Shown piece after piece: positions 55,443 to 64,000 of a stretch of DNA of 64,000 bases; position 1 is the first letter of the stretch, and the number at the start of each line of letters is the position of its first letter. Made by a program: the position numbers and the translations under genes. The DNA comes from Planctomycetota bacterium (GTDB taxonomy: Bacteria; Planctomycetota; Phycisphaerae; Phycisphaerales; UBA1924). The notes under the pieces were generated by a model. It ran no database searches and was not told the origin of the DNA. It saw only the letters and a list, made by a program, of their open reading frames with translations. The stretch lies in contig JAUZRR010000017.1 in assembly GCA_030950285.1 (NCBI GenBank), positions 1-64,000 of the forward strand, in the 5' to 3' direction.

Positions 55443-56672
55443 CTATGCGTCTCCCCCCGGCACCATCCGCCCCGCGATCTTCGGCGTGACCGGGAATGCC
55501 TCGAGCATCCCCCGCACCTCGTCGAGCGTCACCGCGTCGATCCGCGCCAGCTCATCTTCAAGCGGCGTGTACTTGTGCTGGAGCACCCACTGCCGACCCA
55601 GCCGCATCATCCGGCCCATCGGTCGCTCGCCCTGCAGCGTCACCCCCGTCGCCAGCTTGGCGCGGAGCTTGGCAAGGTCGTCGGCTTCGAGCGACGCTGA
55701 AAGCCCCGCGCACTCACGCTCGACCACCGCCCATACCTCGTCGGCCTTGTCGGGGTCGCAACTCGCGTAGACGAAGAACTCCCCCACCCCCTCGTGCCCG
55801 TCGTAGGCCGCCTGGGCTTCGTCCGCAAGCCCGGTCTCAAGCAGCGCCCAGTGCAGGCGGGAGTTGTCGGCCCCACCCAGCACCTGCGAAGCAAGCATCG
55901 CGGCGTAGCGGCGGTCGTCGTTGCCGTCGGGGGCGTCGGAAAGGCTCAGCAAATACGCTCGGTTGACCCGCTCATCACGCAGCGTGAACCGCTCGGCGTT
56001 GGTCGCGGGGCGCGAGGCGTCGCGGGAGGCGTCGGTGCGTGCCCAGCTGCCACAGAGCTCGGCGAGCTGGGCGACGCAGGCGTCGAAGTCGATCCGCCCG
56101 GCCAGCGCGACCGTCGTGTTGTCGGCCGAGTACCGATCGGCGAAGTACCCCGCCATCTGGTCGCGGGAGAGGTCGGTGATGGTCTCGACGGTGCCGAGCA
56201 CGCGGTGCCGGAGCGGGTGCGGCGCGTAGTAGCGATCGACACACTCCTCGTAGAGCACCCAGAAGGGGTTGTCCTTGTACATCGCGATCTCTTCGAGGAT
56301 CACGCCTTTCTCGGTGTCAAAGTCATCCTGCCGGAGTGAAGGCCGCATCATTTTGCCGAGCACGTCGAGCGCGGGCGTCGCGGTCTCGGGCAGGATGTGG
56401 GCGTAAAAACAGGTAATCTCGTTGGAGGTAAAGGCGTTGTTGCTCGCGCCCAGATCGTCGAACGCCTGATTGATCGCTTCGGCTGAGAGATCGTCGGTGC
56501 CTTTGAACATCATGTGTTCGAGGAAGTGGCTGACGCCCATGACCGGACTTTGCTCATCGCGGGCGCCGGTGCGGACAAAGAACCCGGCGGCTGCCGACGC
56601 GGCGGCGTCGTCGATCTCGGCGATGATGGTGAGCCCGTTGGGCAGTTCGTGCTGACGGTAGTTGAGTGCCAT
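55443..56672 (-). CDS. M16 family zinc peptidase
   Basis: 409 residues. The inverted zinc motif is HFLEHMMFKG with the distal Glu in EEIAMYKD. Typical M16 text follows: GASNNAFTSNEITCFYAHI, LRQDDFDTEKGVILEEIA and the second domain after 200. It belongs to the processing-peptidase/pitrilysin group. The C-terminus RMVPGGDA is intact. The length is that of one M16 half. Confidence 0.92.
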   Translation of the reverse strand: MALNYRQHELPNGLTIIAEIDDAAASAAAGFFVRTGARDEQSPVMGVSHFLEHMMFKGTDDLSAEAINQAFDDLGASNNAFTSNEITCFYAHILPETATPALDVLGKMMRPSLRQDDFDTEKGVILEEIAMYKDNPFWVLYEECVDRYYAPHPLRHRVLGTVETITDLSRDQMAGYFADRYSADNTTVALAGRIDFDACVAQLAELCGSWARTDASRDASRPATNAERFTLRDERVNRAYLLSLSDAPDGNDDRRYAAMLASQVLGGADNSRLHWALLETGLADEAQAAYDGHEGVGEFFVYASCDPDKADEVWAVVERECAGLSASLEADDLAKLRAKLATGVTLQGERPMGRMMRLGRQWVLQHKYTPLEDELARIDAVTLDEVRGMLEAFPVTPKIAGRMVPGGDA

Positions 56673-56724
56673 GCCCGAGTGTACGGGCTTTGCGCACACC
56701 GGGGGACTCGCCTGGAGCCTCATC

Positions 56725-56781
56725 CTCCTGCTCCCCCTCCCGCGCCCCGCGGGAGGGGGCTGGGGGGGAGGGTGCCTTTGC
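56725..56781 (+). repeat. GC-rich CTCCC palindromic repeat, copy 3
   Basis: Forward orientation: CTGCTCCCCCTCCCGCGCCC leads in and GGAGGGTGCCTTTG ends it. It lies in the 164-base gap between the M16 and HDOD genes. Confidence 0.85.
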
Positions 56782-56836
56782 TTTGGTCGTCAGACCCGAC
56801 CGAAAGGTCGAGCACGAGAGCATCGCCGAAGGCGAA

Positions 56837-58348
56837 TCAGGCCGCGTTGGCTTTGGGCTGGAAGACCCTCATGCTCCCGCCGCCGGACGCCTGGCTTGCC
56901 TGGATCGCCTTGGCGCACGCGAGCACGAGTCGGCGTGGTTCGGTAAAGATGCCGCGGGTCTCCTCTTCAAGAGCCGCGATCCCGATGCTGGTGGTAAAGA
57001 CCAGCGGCCTTTCCGTCGCCGGGGTGGTCCAGTCGGACATGCTCCGCGACAGGTCCTTGGCAAACGACTCGGCAAGCCCGACCGCCGCGAGACGCCCCAT
57101 GCCCGGCAACACCACCGCAAAGGTCCCGGGTGTCACGTGGCAGACCGCGCCACCCTGGCCGTCAAAGACGTGCCGGAGCAACCCGGCGACCCCCATGACC
57201 GCTTCGGCGTCCGCGCACTCGCCCATCGTTGTTTCGAGCCCGGCGAACTCGTCGATCACCACCTGCACGAGCGTGAGCGCCTCGTCGTTGGCCGCCGCAG
57301 CTCGGAACCCCTCCCGGACCGCGACCTCAAAGCCCGCCGGCCCGATCGAGCCGGTGAGCGGGTCACGGTCGCTGCCGGCAAGGACCGAACCCTCCTGCGC
57401 TCCCGAGCCGCCGTTGGGGTCGTCGTGACTCTCACGGACCAGCGAGACCGCCCGCTTGCTTGCCTCGGCGAGCACGTTCGATGGATCGGTGTATGGCCCC
57501 ACGTCCAGCTTGAAGAGCGACGCCATCTCCCGGCCCGCTTCGCCGACCTGCGTCACGATCTCGTCCATCGTGGTGCCATCGAGCTTGTACCACGCATCGG
57601 CGCGTTCATAGAGCGACCGCAGCGGCTGCGACGCGTCTTCGAGCGTCAACACGTCGTGGATCAGATTCCCAAGCCCGACAAAACGCACATGGTCCACACA
57701 CGACCCCGGCGCAGCCGAGGGACGCTCGTGGTACTTCACCGGCAGCACCAGTTCATCTGGCAACTTCCACCGCGCGACCAGCATCGCGCCGACCGACGTG
57801 TGTTGCAGGTCGAGTTGCTCGAGCTCGTGCTTGATGAGCGTTCGGTGGTCGCCCCCGGCTGCTCTGAGCACCTCGAGATACGAATCCCCGAGCGCCGTGT
57901 ACATCGCGATCATGCCCACGTCCTGGAGCAAGCCACCCAGAAACACCTCGTCCCCGATCTCGTACCCCGCGCGCTCGGCCGCGATCTTGCCGGCGATCCC
58001 CGTGAACAAGCCGCGCCGCCAATACGAAACGTAATCAAACTCGTTGTTCTGCGCAGGATCGTGGAGCGAATCGACGAGCGAGAACCCCAACGCCAGGCTC
58101 TTGACCGGCGAGAGCCCGAGCATGACGAGGGCTTTGTCGATCGTGGTGCACCGCTGCCGAAGCCCGTAGAAACTGGAGTTGACCGTCTTGAGAATCTTCG
58201 CCGACAGCCCCTGGTCGTTCTGGATCGTGCGGGCGAGTTCCTTCAGCGAGACGTTGACGTCCGCGGTGAGCTCGATGACCTGCAACGCCACCGCGGGCAG
58301 TGAGGGCAGGTTCGGGCACGCCAGGATCTTTTCGAGGTCGGGGTTCAT
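56837..58348 (-). CDS. HDOD-domain regulator with degenerate GGDEF domain
   Basis: 503 residues. The HDOD domain spans about 10-215 (LPSLPAVALQVIELT, LSAKILKTVNSSFYGL, FLGGLLQDVGMIAMY). A C-terminal GGDEF-like fold from about 330 keeps DRDPLTGSIG but reads VTPGTFAVVLPG in place of the active-site GGDEF loop, so it is not expected to make cyclic-di-GMP. The protein probably acts in signal output. The start at 58348 is preferred over longer frames. Confidence 0.85.
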   Translation of the reverse strand: MNPDLEKILACPNLPSLPAVALQVIELTADVNVSLKELARTIQNDQGLSAKILKTVNSSFYGLRQRCTTIDKALVMLGLSPVKSLALGFSLVDSLHDPAQNNEFDYVSYWRRGLFTGIAGKIAAERAGYEIGDEVFLGGLLQDVGMIAMYTALGDSYLEVLRAAGGDHRTLIKHELEQLDLQHTSVGAMLVARWKLPDELVLPVKYHERPSAAPGSCVDHVRFVGLGNLIHDVLTLEDASQPLRSLYERADAWYKLDGTTMDEIVTQVGEAGREMASLFKLDVGPYTDPSNVLAEASKRAVSLVRESHDDPNGGSGAQEGSVLAGSDRDPLTGSIGPAGFEVAVREGFRAAAANDEALTLVQVVIDEFAGLETTMGECADAEAVMGVAGLLRHVFDGQGGAVCHVTPGTFAVVLPGMGRLAAVGLAESFAKDLSRSMSDWTTPATERPLVFTTSIGIAALEEETRGIFTEPRRLVLACAKAIQASQASGGGSMRVFQPKANAA

Positions 58349-58561
58349 CGTGATTCCGCAGCCGTGGATTCCCGTCGCGCTCCGGCGCTTGATCCACCAC
58401 ACGAACATCGGCTTCCCACCACCCGGGATAAAGCCATCGGACGCACTTTTCGGCAATGCCGAAGGGCTTTGACATGATTGCGGTGGTGCTACGCAGTCCG
58501 AGAACATTCGGCGTGCACTACATGATGGTGTTTCTCACCCCAGGTCCGGATCCGCTGAAAA

Positions 58562-59302
58562 CTACGAGACCAGCCCTGTCGCGCCGAACACCGGCCCCAT
58601 CGTCGGCAGCTCGGCCCCGAGCACATGCCGCAGGTACGAGCCCAGCAGTCGGCCCGCACGCGCGATCGTCTCGGACTCGAGCGCCTCGGGCAAAGCGCAC
58701 TCCGCCGCCAGGTGGCCGCACGCCGCCACAGTCTCCGGCCGCACCCGCCAGCCGTCCGGACGGGCCGCCGCGGCATCACCGACCAGAAACACCCCCTCAC
58801 GAGGCAAAAAGCAGACCGGAACACCCGGCCCGATCGCCCCTTTCGGCATCGCCGGCGTGTACCCGGTCTCGGCGAGCACCGCCCACTGCCCTCGCAGCAA
58901 CGCCTCTTCCGGGCGCTCGGCGAGCAGGTCGAACAGCCCCGTCATTTGCCCAAACAACCCGGGGTGCGGATCGGCGTCAGTCACCGCGTGGTGGATCAGG
59001 TCGATCAGGTACGACCCGACATAGAACGCCCGCAGCGACCGCCGAACCCCGGGATAACTCTCGCGGAGATCCCACGCGGTGACCGTCGCCAGAGAGCCGT
59101 TGGACCGGACAATCGCGACCACCTCGCCGAGGGTCAGCAACTCGACCCCCCCCGAGAACGGCGACTTCTCGCGCTTTGAGCCCTTGGCGATGCCCCGGAT
59201 AATCCCGTGGTCGCGCGAGAACAGCGACACCGTCTGGCTGGTCTCGGACCAGTCCCAATGCCGAATGCAGATCGCGTCGTCTCGGATGGTGATGGTGCCC
59301 AC
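58562..59302 (-). CDS. recO: DNA repair protein RecO
   Basis: 246 residues from a GTG start. The N-terminal OB fold (ICIRHWDWSETSQTVSLFSRDHG) precedes the helical domain (ALRGQWAVLAETGYTP-like, with LLRGQWAVLAETGYTPAM). The zinc-ribbon Cys residues of many RecO proteins are mostly missing (only one in VCFLPREG). It helps RecA loading with RecF and RecR. Confidence 0.87.
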   Translation of the reverse strand: MGTITIRDDAICIRHWDWSETSQTVSLFSRDHGIIRGIAKGSKREKSPFSGGVELLTLGEVVAIVRSNGSLATVTAWDLRESYPGVRRSLRAFYVGSYLIDLIHHAVTDADPHPGLFGQMTGLFDLLAERPEEALLRGQWAVLAETGYTPAMPKGAIGPGVPVCFLPREGVFLVGDAAAARPDGWRVRPETVAACGHLAAECALPEALESETIARAGRLLGSYLRHVLGAELPTMGPVFGATGLVS

Positions 59303-59594
59303 AGCCAAGAGCCTAGGTTCTGTCTGATGGCTCCTCCGAACCAGTGAAGCCGGCGCCTCGACCGCCCGAGGGGCATCCCAAAACACATCCGTACGAGCGA
59401 GACGCCCCCCCCCACAAAGGCTTTCATCCAGATGCCACGATTGCCGAGCCTCCAGCAGCAAAAATCTTATGGATTCCCTGGATTAACTCTTGCAACCTCG
59501 GGGGGGGGGGCAGATAAAGTAGAGTGTGTTGTGGAATCAAGAATCCGCGGCACCAACAGAGGACACACCTCACCTGAGGTAGGAAGGGGCAGTC
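59303..59594. other. Intergenic region between divergent recO and an exported-protein gene
   Basis: 292 bases. A run of ten or more G lies at 59502-59510, close to CCTCGG. The sequence before the downstream gene holds TAAAGTAGAGTGTGTTGTGG and a GGTAGGAAGGGG Shine-Dalgarno-like region. No gene is seen; promoters for both genes probably lie here. Confidence 0.5.
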
Positions 59595-60386
59595 ATGAAG
59601 AAAACGGCAAGGAACGGCATCGTTGTTTTTTCGATATTGGTGGCCGTATCGAGTGCGCAGGCGTGGACGGGGCTTGTTGCCGCGATGCATGTGCGGGCTG
59701 CGGTGCTGTCGGCAACACAGGAGGAAGACCCGCCGCCCGAGGTGATCCAGCACGGCTTGACCATGCTTGCCGAGGGGGAACGGTTCTCAGAGTATGATCT
59801 CTGGGCGATTGCAGTGACGATCGAATCGCCGGAATACACCGTCATCGCCAACACCGAAGGCTGGCTCTTCCAGGGCGGCGATATGGTCAAAATCGGCAAA
59901 GACCTCGGCCAATACTGCGAAGTCGGCGAGCCGGTCGGCGAAGGTGTCTACTGGAACCAATCCGAGTTTGCGGTGTATCTGGTCAACGCCGAGGACTCCA
60001 ACGCGCTCATCAAAGTGGCTCCCTTCGGCCTGCTCTCCATCGGCCTGACGACGGACATGCGGACCAAAGTCGGGCCGGGGAGTGGAGGTGACGGAGCAAT
60101 CGTGTGCCGGGACGGGTATTCGGCGTGCTGCATCCCAAGTGTTACTCCCGCCATCCGCAAGTGCCTCAGCGACACAAACGGTGACTTCAGTGCATGCGAG
60201 GGTGGTGGCTTGGGAGCAAGCAGTTGCGACGTTGGCGATCGCTATGTGAAGTGCCGCGATGAATACTTTGCATGTTGCGATGAAACCTCGAATTCACCGA
60301 CATACCTCTGCCTGCCGAACAACTCGTCCGGCGCCCATTGCGAGGGTGGCGGGCAGGGTGCAGAGTCCTGCGATCTGCTGCAATAG
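59595..60386 (+). CDS. Exported protein with duplicated cysteine-rich C-terminal motif
   Basis: 263 residues. Signal peptide VFSILVAVSSAQAWT. A central beta-rich domain at about 50-165 has no recognised family. The last 90 residues hold two related repeats with about seven Cys each: DGYSACC...CLS...FSACEGGGLGASSCD and DEYFACC...YLCLP...HCEGGGQGAESCD. They suggest two disulphide-bonded units outside the cytoplasm. GGAAGGGG lies 9 bases before the ATG. The family was not recognised. Confidence 0.75.
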   Translation: MKKTARNGIVVFSILVAVSSAQAWTGLVAAMHVRAAVLSATQEEDPPPEVIQHGLTMLAEGERFSEYDLWAIAVTIESPEYTVIANTEGWLFQGGDMVKIGKDLGQYCEVGEPVGEGVYWNQSEFAVYLVNAEDSNALIKVAPFGLLSIGLTTDMRTKVGPGSGGDGAIVCRDGYSACCIPSVTPAIRKCLSDTNGDFSACEGGGLGASSCDVGDRYVKCRDEYFACCDETSNSPTYLCLPNNSSGAHCEGGGQGAESCDLLQ

Positions 60387-60426
60387 CAACATAACAGTAA
60401 CGCTTTGGGCTGGGTGAGTCCGTTTT

Positions 60427-61824
60427 TCAAGACACTCTCTTCTGTAAGAGACAGCGCCGTCGGTGCGGAAGGACATGCGAGTAATCTCCGAGCGATCGTG
60501 ACACTTTCTCTGCCGAAACATCATCCATCAAGCGGAGCCCGGGTCGAGGCAAGTCCATCACAGGAACGCGCAGCCGCCGGGGTGTTCGCTGCGGGTGCAG
60601 GTACTTTCGGTTCTTGCGGAGATTGTTCCAGAAAGAGTCGATACCCCGTGATGCGGGGATGTCAGGCAGCATCATCGTGACTTCTCCGGTGACGGTGTTG
60701 CGGGTTTCAAAGCTCCAGGGTCCTGCATCGGGGAGGCGTGGCACGAAGCCGTTGTAGAGACGGATGGTGTAGAGCGGCTCGGTTTCACCGGTGCGTCTGA
60801 CGGTCAGGGTGTGCTGTTCGAGGTTCTCCATGCTGATGCTGTCGAAGGCCAGCCACTCCCACAAACTGCCGCCGTTGTCGGCTTGCTTCATCGTGACCGG
60901 CCACCCGGGATAGCACGCCGCATCGGGCGCAGTGGGATCGACCCAGCGCGGCCAGCTCTCGCAGGTGATGGTGCGGTCGGCGCGGCTCAGGCGGACGATG
61001 CCGTAGCCGGGGGCTTTGTCGTAGAGCGCAGACGGCTCTTGCCCGGACTTGATCGGATTGGCCGCGGCCAGCATGGTGAGTTTGTTCCCGAACCCGTCCG
61101 TGAAGTCGCCGGTGTAGCGCGGTGCGCCCGGTTCGCGGCGGGCGGGTTCTTCAGCGGGGGAGGTAAAGCAGGCGCCCGCGTCGCGCAGTCGTCAACGCCG
61201 TAGCGCATGAGTGTCGAGAGGTGCTGGTCTCCTGCCAGGTGGATCGCAAACCCGCTGCGGAGGGCTTGGACTGCGCGGTCTCGCCCCGGGCGAGGCCAGC
61301 CGTTGGTGTCGCCGTCGGCTGCGGGTTGATCGTCAGGCGGGTACTGGCCCGGCACGAGGTTGGTGAGCCCCGGCACGACGCCGTCGCTCTTGGCTGATGC
61401 AGGCAGCGTGTGCGCCCCGGCAAAGGGCGATTGCGAGAGCGCGACTTTCATCCACACACCGCCCGACCAGTCGCCAGCCCAGTCGCGGAGAAACTCCTCT
61501 TGCTCCGCGCCGAGCAACGGGATCGCCGAATCGTCCCGGTGCGTCCGCGCATCAAACCCGTCAGCCTGAGGCCAGCCGTTGCGGTACTTGCCTTCGGGCA
61601 CCGCGACACTCGGCGATTCCTTGAACATCCGATCCGCAAAGACCGCAAACGACACGCCCGCATCGATAAAGCTGGTCGTGTAGGTGGTGTCCCAGTCGGG
61701 GAGGACGAATTGGCCCGGAAGTCGCGCCCGATCCAGACGCGGTCGGGGGTGGTGTCGAAGTCGAAGCCGGTCTGGCCGGTGGCTGTCGGCATCGGCACAA
61801 GACCGAGCAGGCACAGCGCAGCAT
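60427..61824 (-). pseudogene. Decayed PhoD-type alkaline phosphatase gene
   Basis: Three frames together give one protein: an N-terminal piece with a signal-like stretch and DRVWIGRDFRAN (61,710-61,800), a middle piece with FVLPDWDTTYTTSFIDAGVS and the GDQHL metal motif (about 61,170-61,715), and a C-terminal piece CFTSPAEE, YTGDFTDGFGNK and the EPLYTIRLYNG end (to about 60,560). Frames change near 61,713 and again near 61,160. The family usually has 700-900 residues; most of the region between the first two pieces is missing. It is therefore a pseudogene with an internal deletion. No internal stop is needed to reach this view. Confidence 0.75.
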
Positions 61825-61924
61825 GGTGGTCCCTTTCGCGAGGGAGGATGAGGACCGTTTGTACCAGCACGGGGTGGTCGTGACAACCGCAGCCGACAGC
61901 CGGCGACGCGGGATACGCTCGTGG

Positions 61925-61951
61925 TGTCCCCTCGCTTGCGCGAAGGGCTCT
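61925..61951 (+). repeat. Single CCCCTCGC palindrome before trmB
   Basis: A forward unit with one stem change (GCGAAGGG). It ends 24 bases before the trmB ATG. Read in the trmB frame it has no stop codon. Confidence 0.9.
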
Positions 61952-61974
61952 ATCAGTTCCAGGTGGAGTGCGTG

Positions 61975-62748
61975 ATGTCGTTTGGACTCGGACACGGTCG
62001 ACAGCTGGACCCGGCGATGGGCGTGGTCGGGGTGAGCGAGGCCGAGTTGCCTGCTTTGCCCGACGCGATCGCGCACGATCCCGACGCCGGTCGGCTCGAC
62101 CCGAGGCAGTGGTTCCCCGAGCCGGCGTTCCCCTTCGAGGTCGAGATCGGGACCGGCAAAGGGACATTCCTGGTCCAGCAGGCGATGCTGCAACCGGGGG
62201 TGAACTTTCTGGGCATCGAGTGGGCGCGGGAGTTTGCGTGGTACGCCGCCGACCGGGTGCGGCGGAGGCAGGAGCGCGGGCTGCTGAAAAACGTCCGGGT
62301 GCTCCACAGCGACGCGACGACGTTCCTGCGGTGGCGGATGCCGCGCGGGATCGTGCGGGTGGTGCACCTCTACTTCAGCGACCCCTGGCCAAAAGCTCGG
62401 CATCATAAGAAGCGGGTGGTGCAGGACCGGTTTCTGGGCGAGGTGTGGCGTGCGCTCGAGCCGGGCGGCGAGCTGCGGGTGGTGACCGACCACGACGACC
62501 TCTGGGCGTGGGATCAGGAACACTTTGCGCGGTGGACGGGCGCGGCGGGTTGGGACCTGCTGCGCAGCTACGGCGTGGAGGTTCGCGCCGGGACCGCCGC
62601 CGGGCAGCCCGGGCCGTTTGTGCTGAAAGACTTTGACCGCCCCGAGAGCGCGGGCGCGGGTGAGCTGGTCGGGACCAACTTCGAGCGCAAGTTCCGCAAG
62701 GAGGGTCGGGGCTTTCACGCCGGGGTGCTGCAGAAGGTGGGGGAGTAG
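61975..62748 (+). CDS. trmB: tRNA (guanine-N7-)-methyltransferase
   Basis: 257 residues. It makes m7G46 in tRNA. SAM motif EVEIGTGKGTFLVQQA, then YFSDPWPKARHHKKRV and the C-terminal GTNFERKFRKEG, all hallmarks of TrmB. AGGTGGAG stands 8 bases before the ATG. The frame is open upstream through the palindrome, so a GTG at 61972 or earlier is possible but not needed. Confidence 0.94.
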   Translation: MSFGLGHGRQLDPAMGVVGVSEAELPALPDAIAHDPDAGRLDPRQWFPEPAFPFEVEIGTGKGTFLVQQAMLQPGVNFLGIEWAREFAWYAADRVRRRQERGLLKNVRVLHSDATTFLRWRMPRGIVRVVHLYFSDPWPKARHHKKRVVQDRFLGEVWRALEPGGELRVVTDHDDLWAWDQEHFARWTGAAGWDLLRSYGVEVRAGTAAGQPGPFVLKDFDRPESAGAGELVGTNFERKFRKEGRGFHAGVLQKVGE

Positions 62749-62788
62749 CGCGGGGTAAACGGCGAGCAAGGGAGTATCCCAAACTCAC

Positions 62789-62814
62789 AGAGCCCGAAGC
62801 GCAAGCGAGGAGCC
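62789..62814 (-). repeat. CTCGCTGGCGC palindromic repeat, copy 3
   Basis: Reads AGAGCCCGAAGCGCAAGCGAGGAGCC (first 20 bases AGAGCCCGAAGCGCAAGCGA). Inverted relative to copy 1. Its left half resembles that of the main family: GAGCCC...GCGCAAGCGAGG. Confidence 0.75.
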
Positions 62815-62828
62815 GACGCACCAAAGCC

Positions 62829-62886
62829 AGAAAGGCACCCTCCCCCCAACCCCCTCCCGCGAGGCGTGGGAGGGGGAGCAGAAAAG
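62829..62886 (-). repeat. GC-rich CTCCC palindromic repeat, copy 4
   Basis: Reverse orientation like copy 2: AAAGGCACCCTCCCCCCAAC leads in. The centre has a changed arm (GAGGCGTGGG). It follows the CTCGCTGGCGC copy by 14 bases, as both types also lie together at 8435-8642. Confidence 0.82.
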
Positions 62887-62946
62887 AGCCAACCCGTTTC
62901 GAGCGATGCCGGAAACCCGCTGCGGCAAAGCGTTCTACGATGGGCT

Positions 62947-63693
62947 GTGCGCGACACACACGAACAGAACCGGGCGGTGGTGCTGCTTTCGGGCGGGCTT
63001 GACAGCGCCACGGTGCTGGCGATGGCCCGGGACGCCGGGCGTGAGTGTCACTGCCTGAGCGTGGACTACAGCCAGCGTCACCGCTGCGAGCTTGACGCGG
63101 CGGCGCGGGTCGCAACACACCTCGGGGCGGCGTCGCACCGGACGGTCTCGGTCGACCTGCGGGCGATCGGAGGCAACGCGCTGACCGCCGAGATCGACGT
63201 CCCCAAACACAGCCCGGGCAGCGGAATCCCCGTGACCTATGTGCCCGCACGGAACATGCTGTTCCTCTCGATCGCGGTCGGGCTGGCCGAGGTCGTCGAG
63301 GCTGCCGAGGTCTACGTCGGCGTGAACGCGGTGGACTATTCGGGCTATCCCGACTGCCGACCCGAGTTCATCGAGGCGTTCGCCGCGGCCGCCGCGCTGG
63401 GGACCAAGGCGGGCGTCGAGGGCGCAGCCGTGCAGCTCTGCACGCCGCTGGTGGAGTTGAGCAAAGCCGCGATCATCCGCACGGGCGTCGGGCTCGGCGT
63501 GGACTACAGCCTGACCGTTTCGTGCTACGACCCCGACGAGCAGGGGCGTGCCTGCGGGGCGTGCGATTCGTGCGTTCTCCGCCGGCGTGGTTTCGAGGCT
63601 GCGGGCGTTGGCGACCCGACGCGGTACCAACCCGAAGCTGCGCGCGCAGCATCGAGTAACCCGGGCGATCCGGAAAAGCGGGGCACGCGGTGA
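62947..63693 (+). CDS. queC: 7-cyano-7-deazaguanine synthase
   Basis: 248 residues from GTG 62947. It makes preQ0 from 7-carboxy-7-deazaguanine with ATP and ammonia. PP-loop [15 protein letters not shown], then [24 protein letters not shown] and a C-terminal zinc site C-x8-C-x2-C-x2-C ([17 protein letters not shown]). The upstream ATG-containing frame includes repeat sequence and was rejected. It overlaps queE by four bases (GTGA). Confidence 0.93.
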   Translation: MRDTHEQNRAVVLLSGGLDSATVLAMARDAGRECHCLSVDYSQRHRCELDAAARVATHLGAASHRTVSVDLRAIGGNALTAEIDVPKHSPGSGIPVTYVPARNMLFLSIAVGLAEVVEAAEVYVGVNAVDYSGYPDCRPEFIEAFAAAAALGTKAGVEGAAVQLCTPLVELSKAAIIRTGVGLGVDYSLTVSCYDPDEQGRACGACDSCVLRRRGFEAAGVGDPTRYQPEAARAASSNPGDPEKRGTR

Positions 63694-64000
63694 CCGACGT
63701 GAAGCTCCCCATCTCCGAGACCTTCGTCTCGCTGCAAGGCGAAGGCAAGCTCACGGGCGTGCCCAGCTGGTTCGTCCGGCTGAGCGGGTGCAACCTCCGC
63801 TGCGGCTGGTGCGACACGCCGTATGCGAGCTGGAACGCCGAGGGAGAGAGCCGGGCGATCGCCGAGCTTGTCGAAGAGGCACGCGCCAGCAACGTCGGGC
63901 ACGCGGTGGTCACCGGGGGCGAGCCGATGATTTTCAACGAGGTCGGCACGCTGACCCGGGCGCTCGGCAACGCCGGGCTTCACATCACGATCGAGACCGC
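63690..64000 (+). CDS. queE: 7-carboxy-7-deazaguanine synthase, partial
   Basis: The first 103 residues are in the window. A radical SAM enzyme that converts CPH4 to CDG in queuosine synthesis. Start GTG overlaps the queC stop. Family features: [19 protein letters not shown], the cluster motif [11 protein letters not shown] (C-x3-C-x2-C) and [11 protein letters not shown]. It continues beyond the right edge. Confidence 0.95.
   Translation, partial: MTDVKLPISETFVSLQGEGKLTGVPSWFVRLSGCNLRCGWCDTPYASWNAEGESRAIAELVEEARASNVGHAVVTGGEPMIFNEVGTLTRALGNAGLHITIET

Overview
The window is a GC-rich bacterial chromosome segment, about two thirds G+C by eye. It probably comes from a planctomycete of the class Phycisphaerae; this is inferred from gene style, not from a marker gene. 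Pointers are a prepilin-like secreted protein, a secreted protein ending in a GC-type dockerin repeat, two tandem proteins with a C-terminal sorting signal of the PEP-CTERM kind (Pro-Ala-Pro, membrane helix, Arg cluster), a Gram-negative envelope gene set (murA, uppS, cdsA, a lipid-A-synthase-like membrane protein) and very many small dispersed palindromes. I see no rRNA, tRNA, CRISPR array, prophage or intact insertion sequence.

Layout. 1-5.2 kb: riboflavin synthase entering from the left edge, a propeller lipoprotein and three unknown genes. 5.2-7.3 kb: a LAB_N protein and glycosyltransferase pair, and a 2Fe-2S ferredoxin. 7.4-12.8 kb: secreted proteins, an FAD oxidoreductase and an aldo/keto reductase. 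13-17.4 kb: nfo, a TPR lipoprotein, queF, a YhaM-type HD exoribonuclease and a LON-domain protein. 17.6-23.2 kb: murA, a glycine-zipper lipoprotein, a solitary DNA methyltransferase, a YggU-like protein and a class V aminotransferase. 23.2-31.4 kb: a minus-strand run with an M24 peptidase, a DNA glycosylase, a zinc-ribbon protein, cdsA, uppS, trxB and a large exported protein. 31.5-42.6 kb: a primary-type sigma factor, a UVR-motif protein, a CPA2 antiporter, the PEP-CTERM-like pair, mdh, a CpcT/FKBP fusion, a CbpA-like DnaJ protein and a WcaJ-type sugar transferase. 42.7-54.3 kb: mnmG, an ABC ATPase, a TrkA-C membrane protein, a STAS protein, gyrA, a large exported protein and ribosomal protein S1. 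54.5-64 kb: an SDR, an M16 peptidase, an HDOD regulator, recO, a Cys-rich exported protein, a decayed PhoD-type phosphatase, trmB, queC and the start of queE.

The most unusual content is repetitive DNA. Twenty-two units of one palindrome (core CCCCTCGCTTGCGCGAGGGG) sit between genes, usually as head-to-head pairs in a fixed orientation; one unit supplies the stop codon of mnmG. A different palindrome (core CACCGGCTGGAAGCCGGTG) has been inserted in frame inside riboflavin synthase at two sites. These sites are the corresponding loops of its two pseudo-symmetric beta-barrel domains, and the reading frame stays open. At least five further repeat types occur, and several proteins carry coding microsatellites in loops.

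Working together: queF, queC and queE belong to the queuosine pathway. murA, uppS, cdsA, the sugar transferase and the LAB_N/GT2 pair serve the envelope. gyrA, nfo, recO and the HhH glycosylase serve DNA maintenance. mnmG and trmB modify tRNA.
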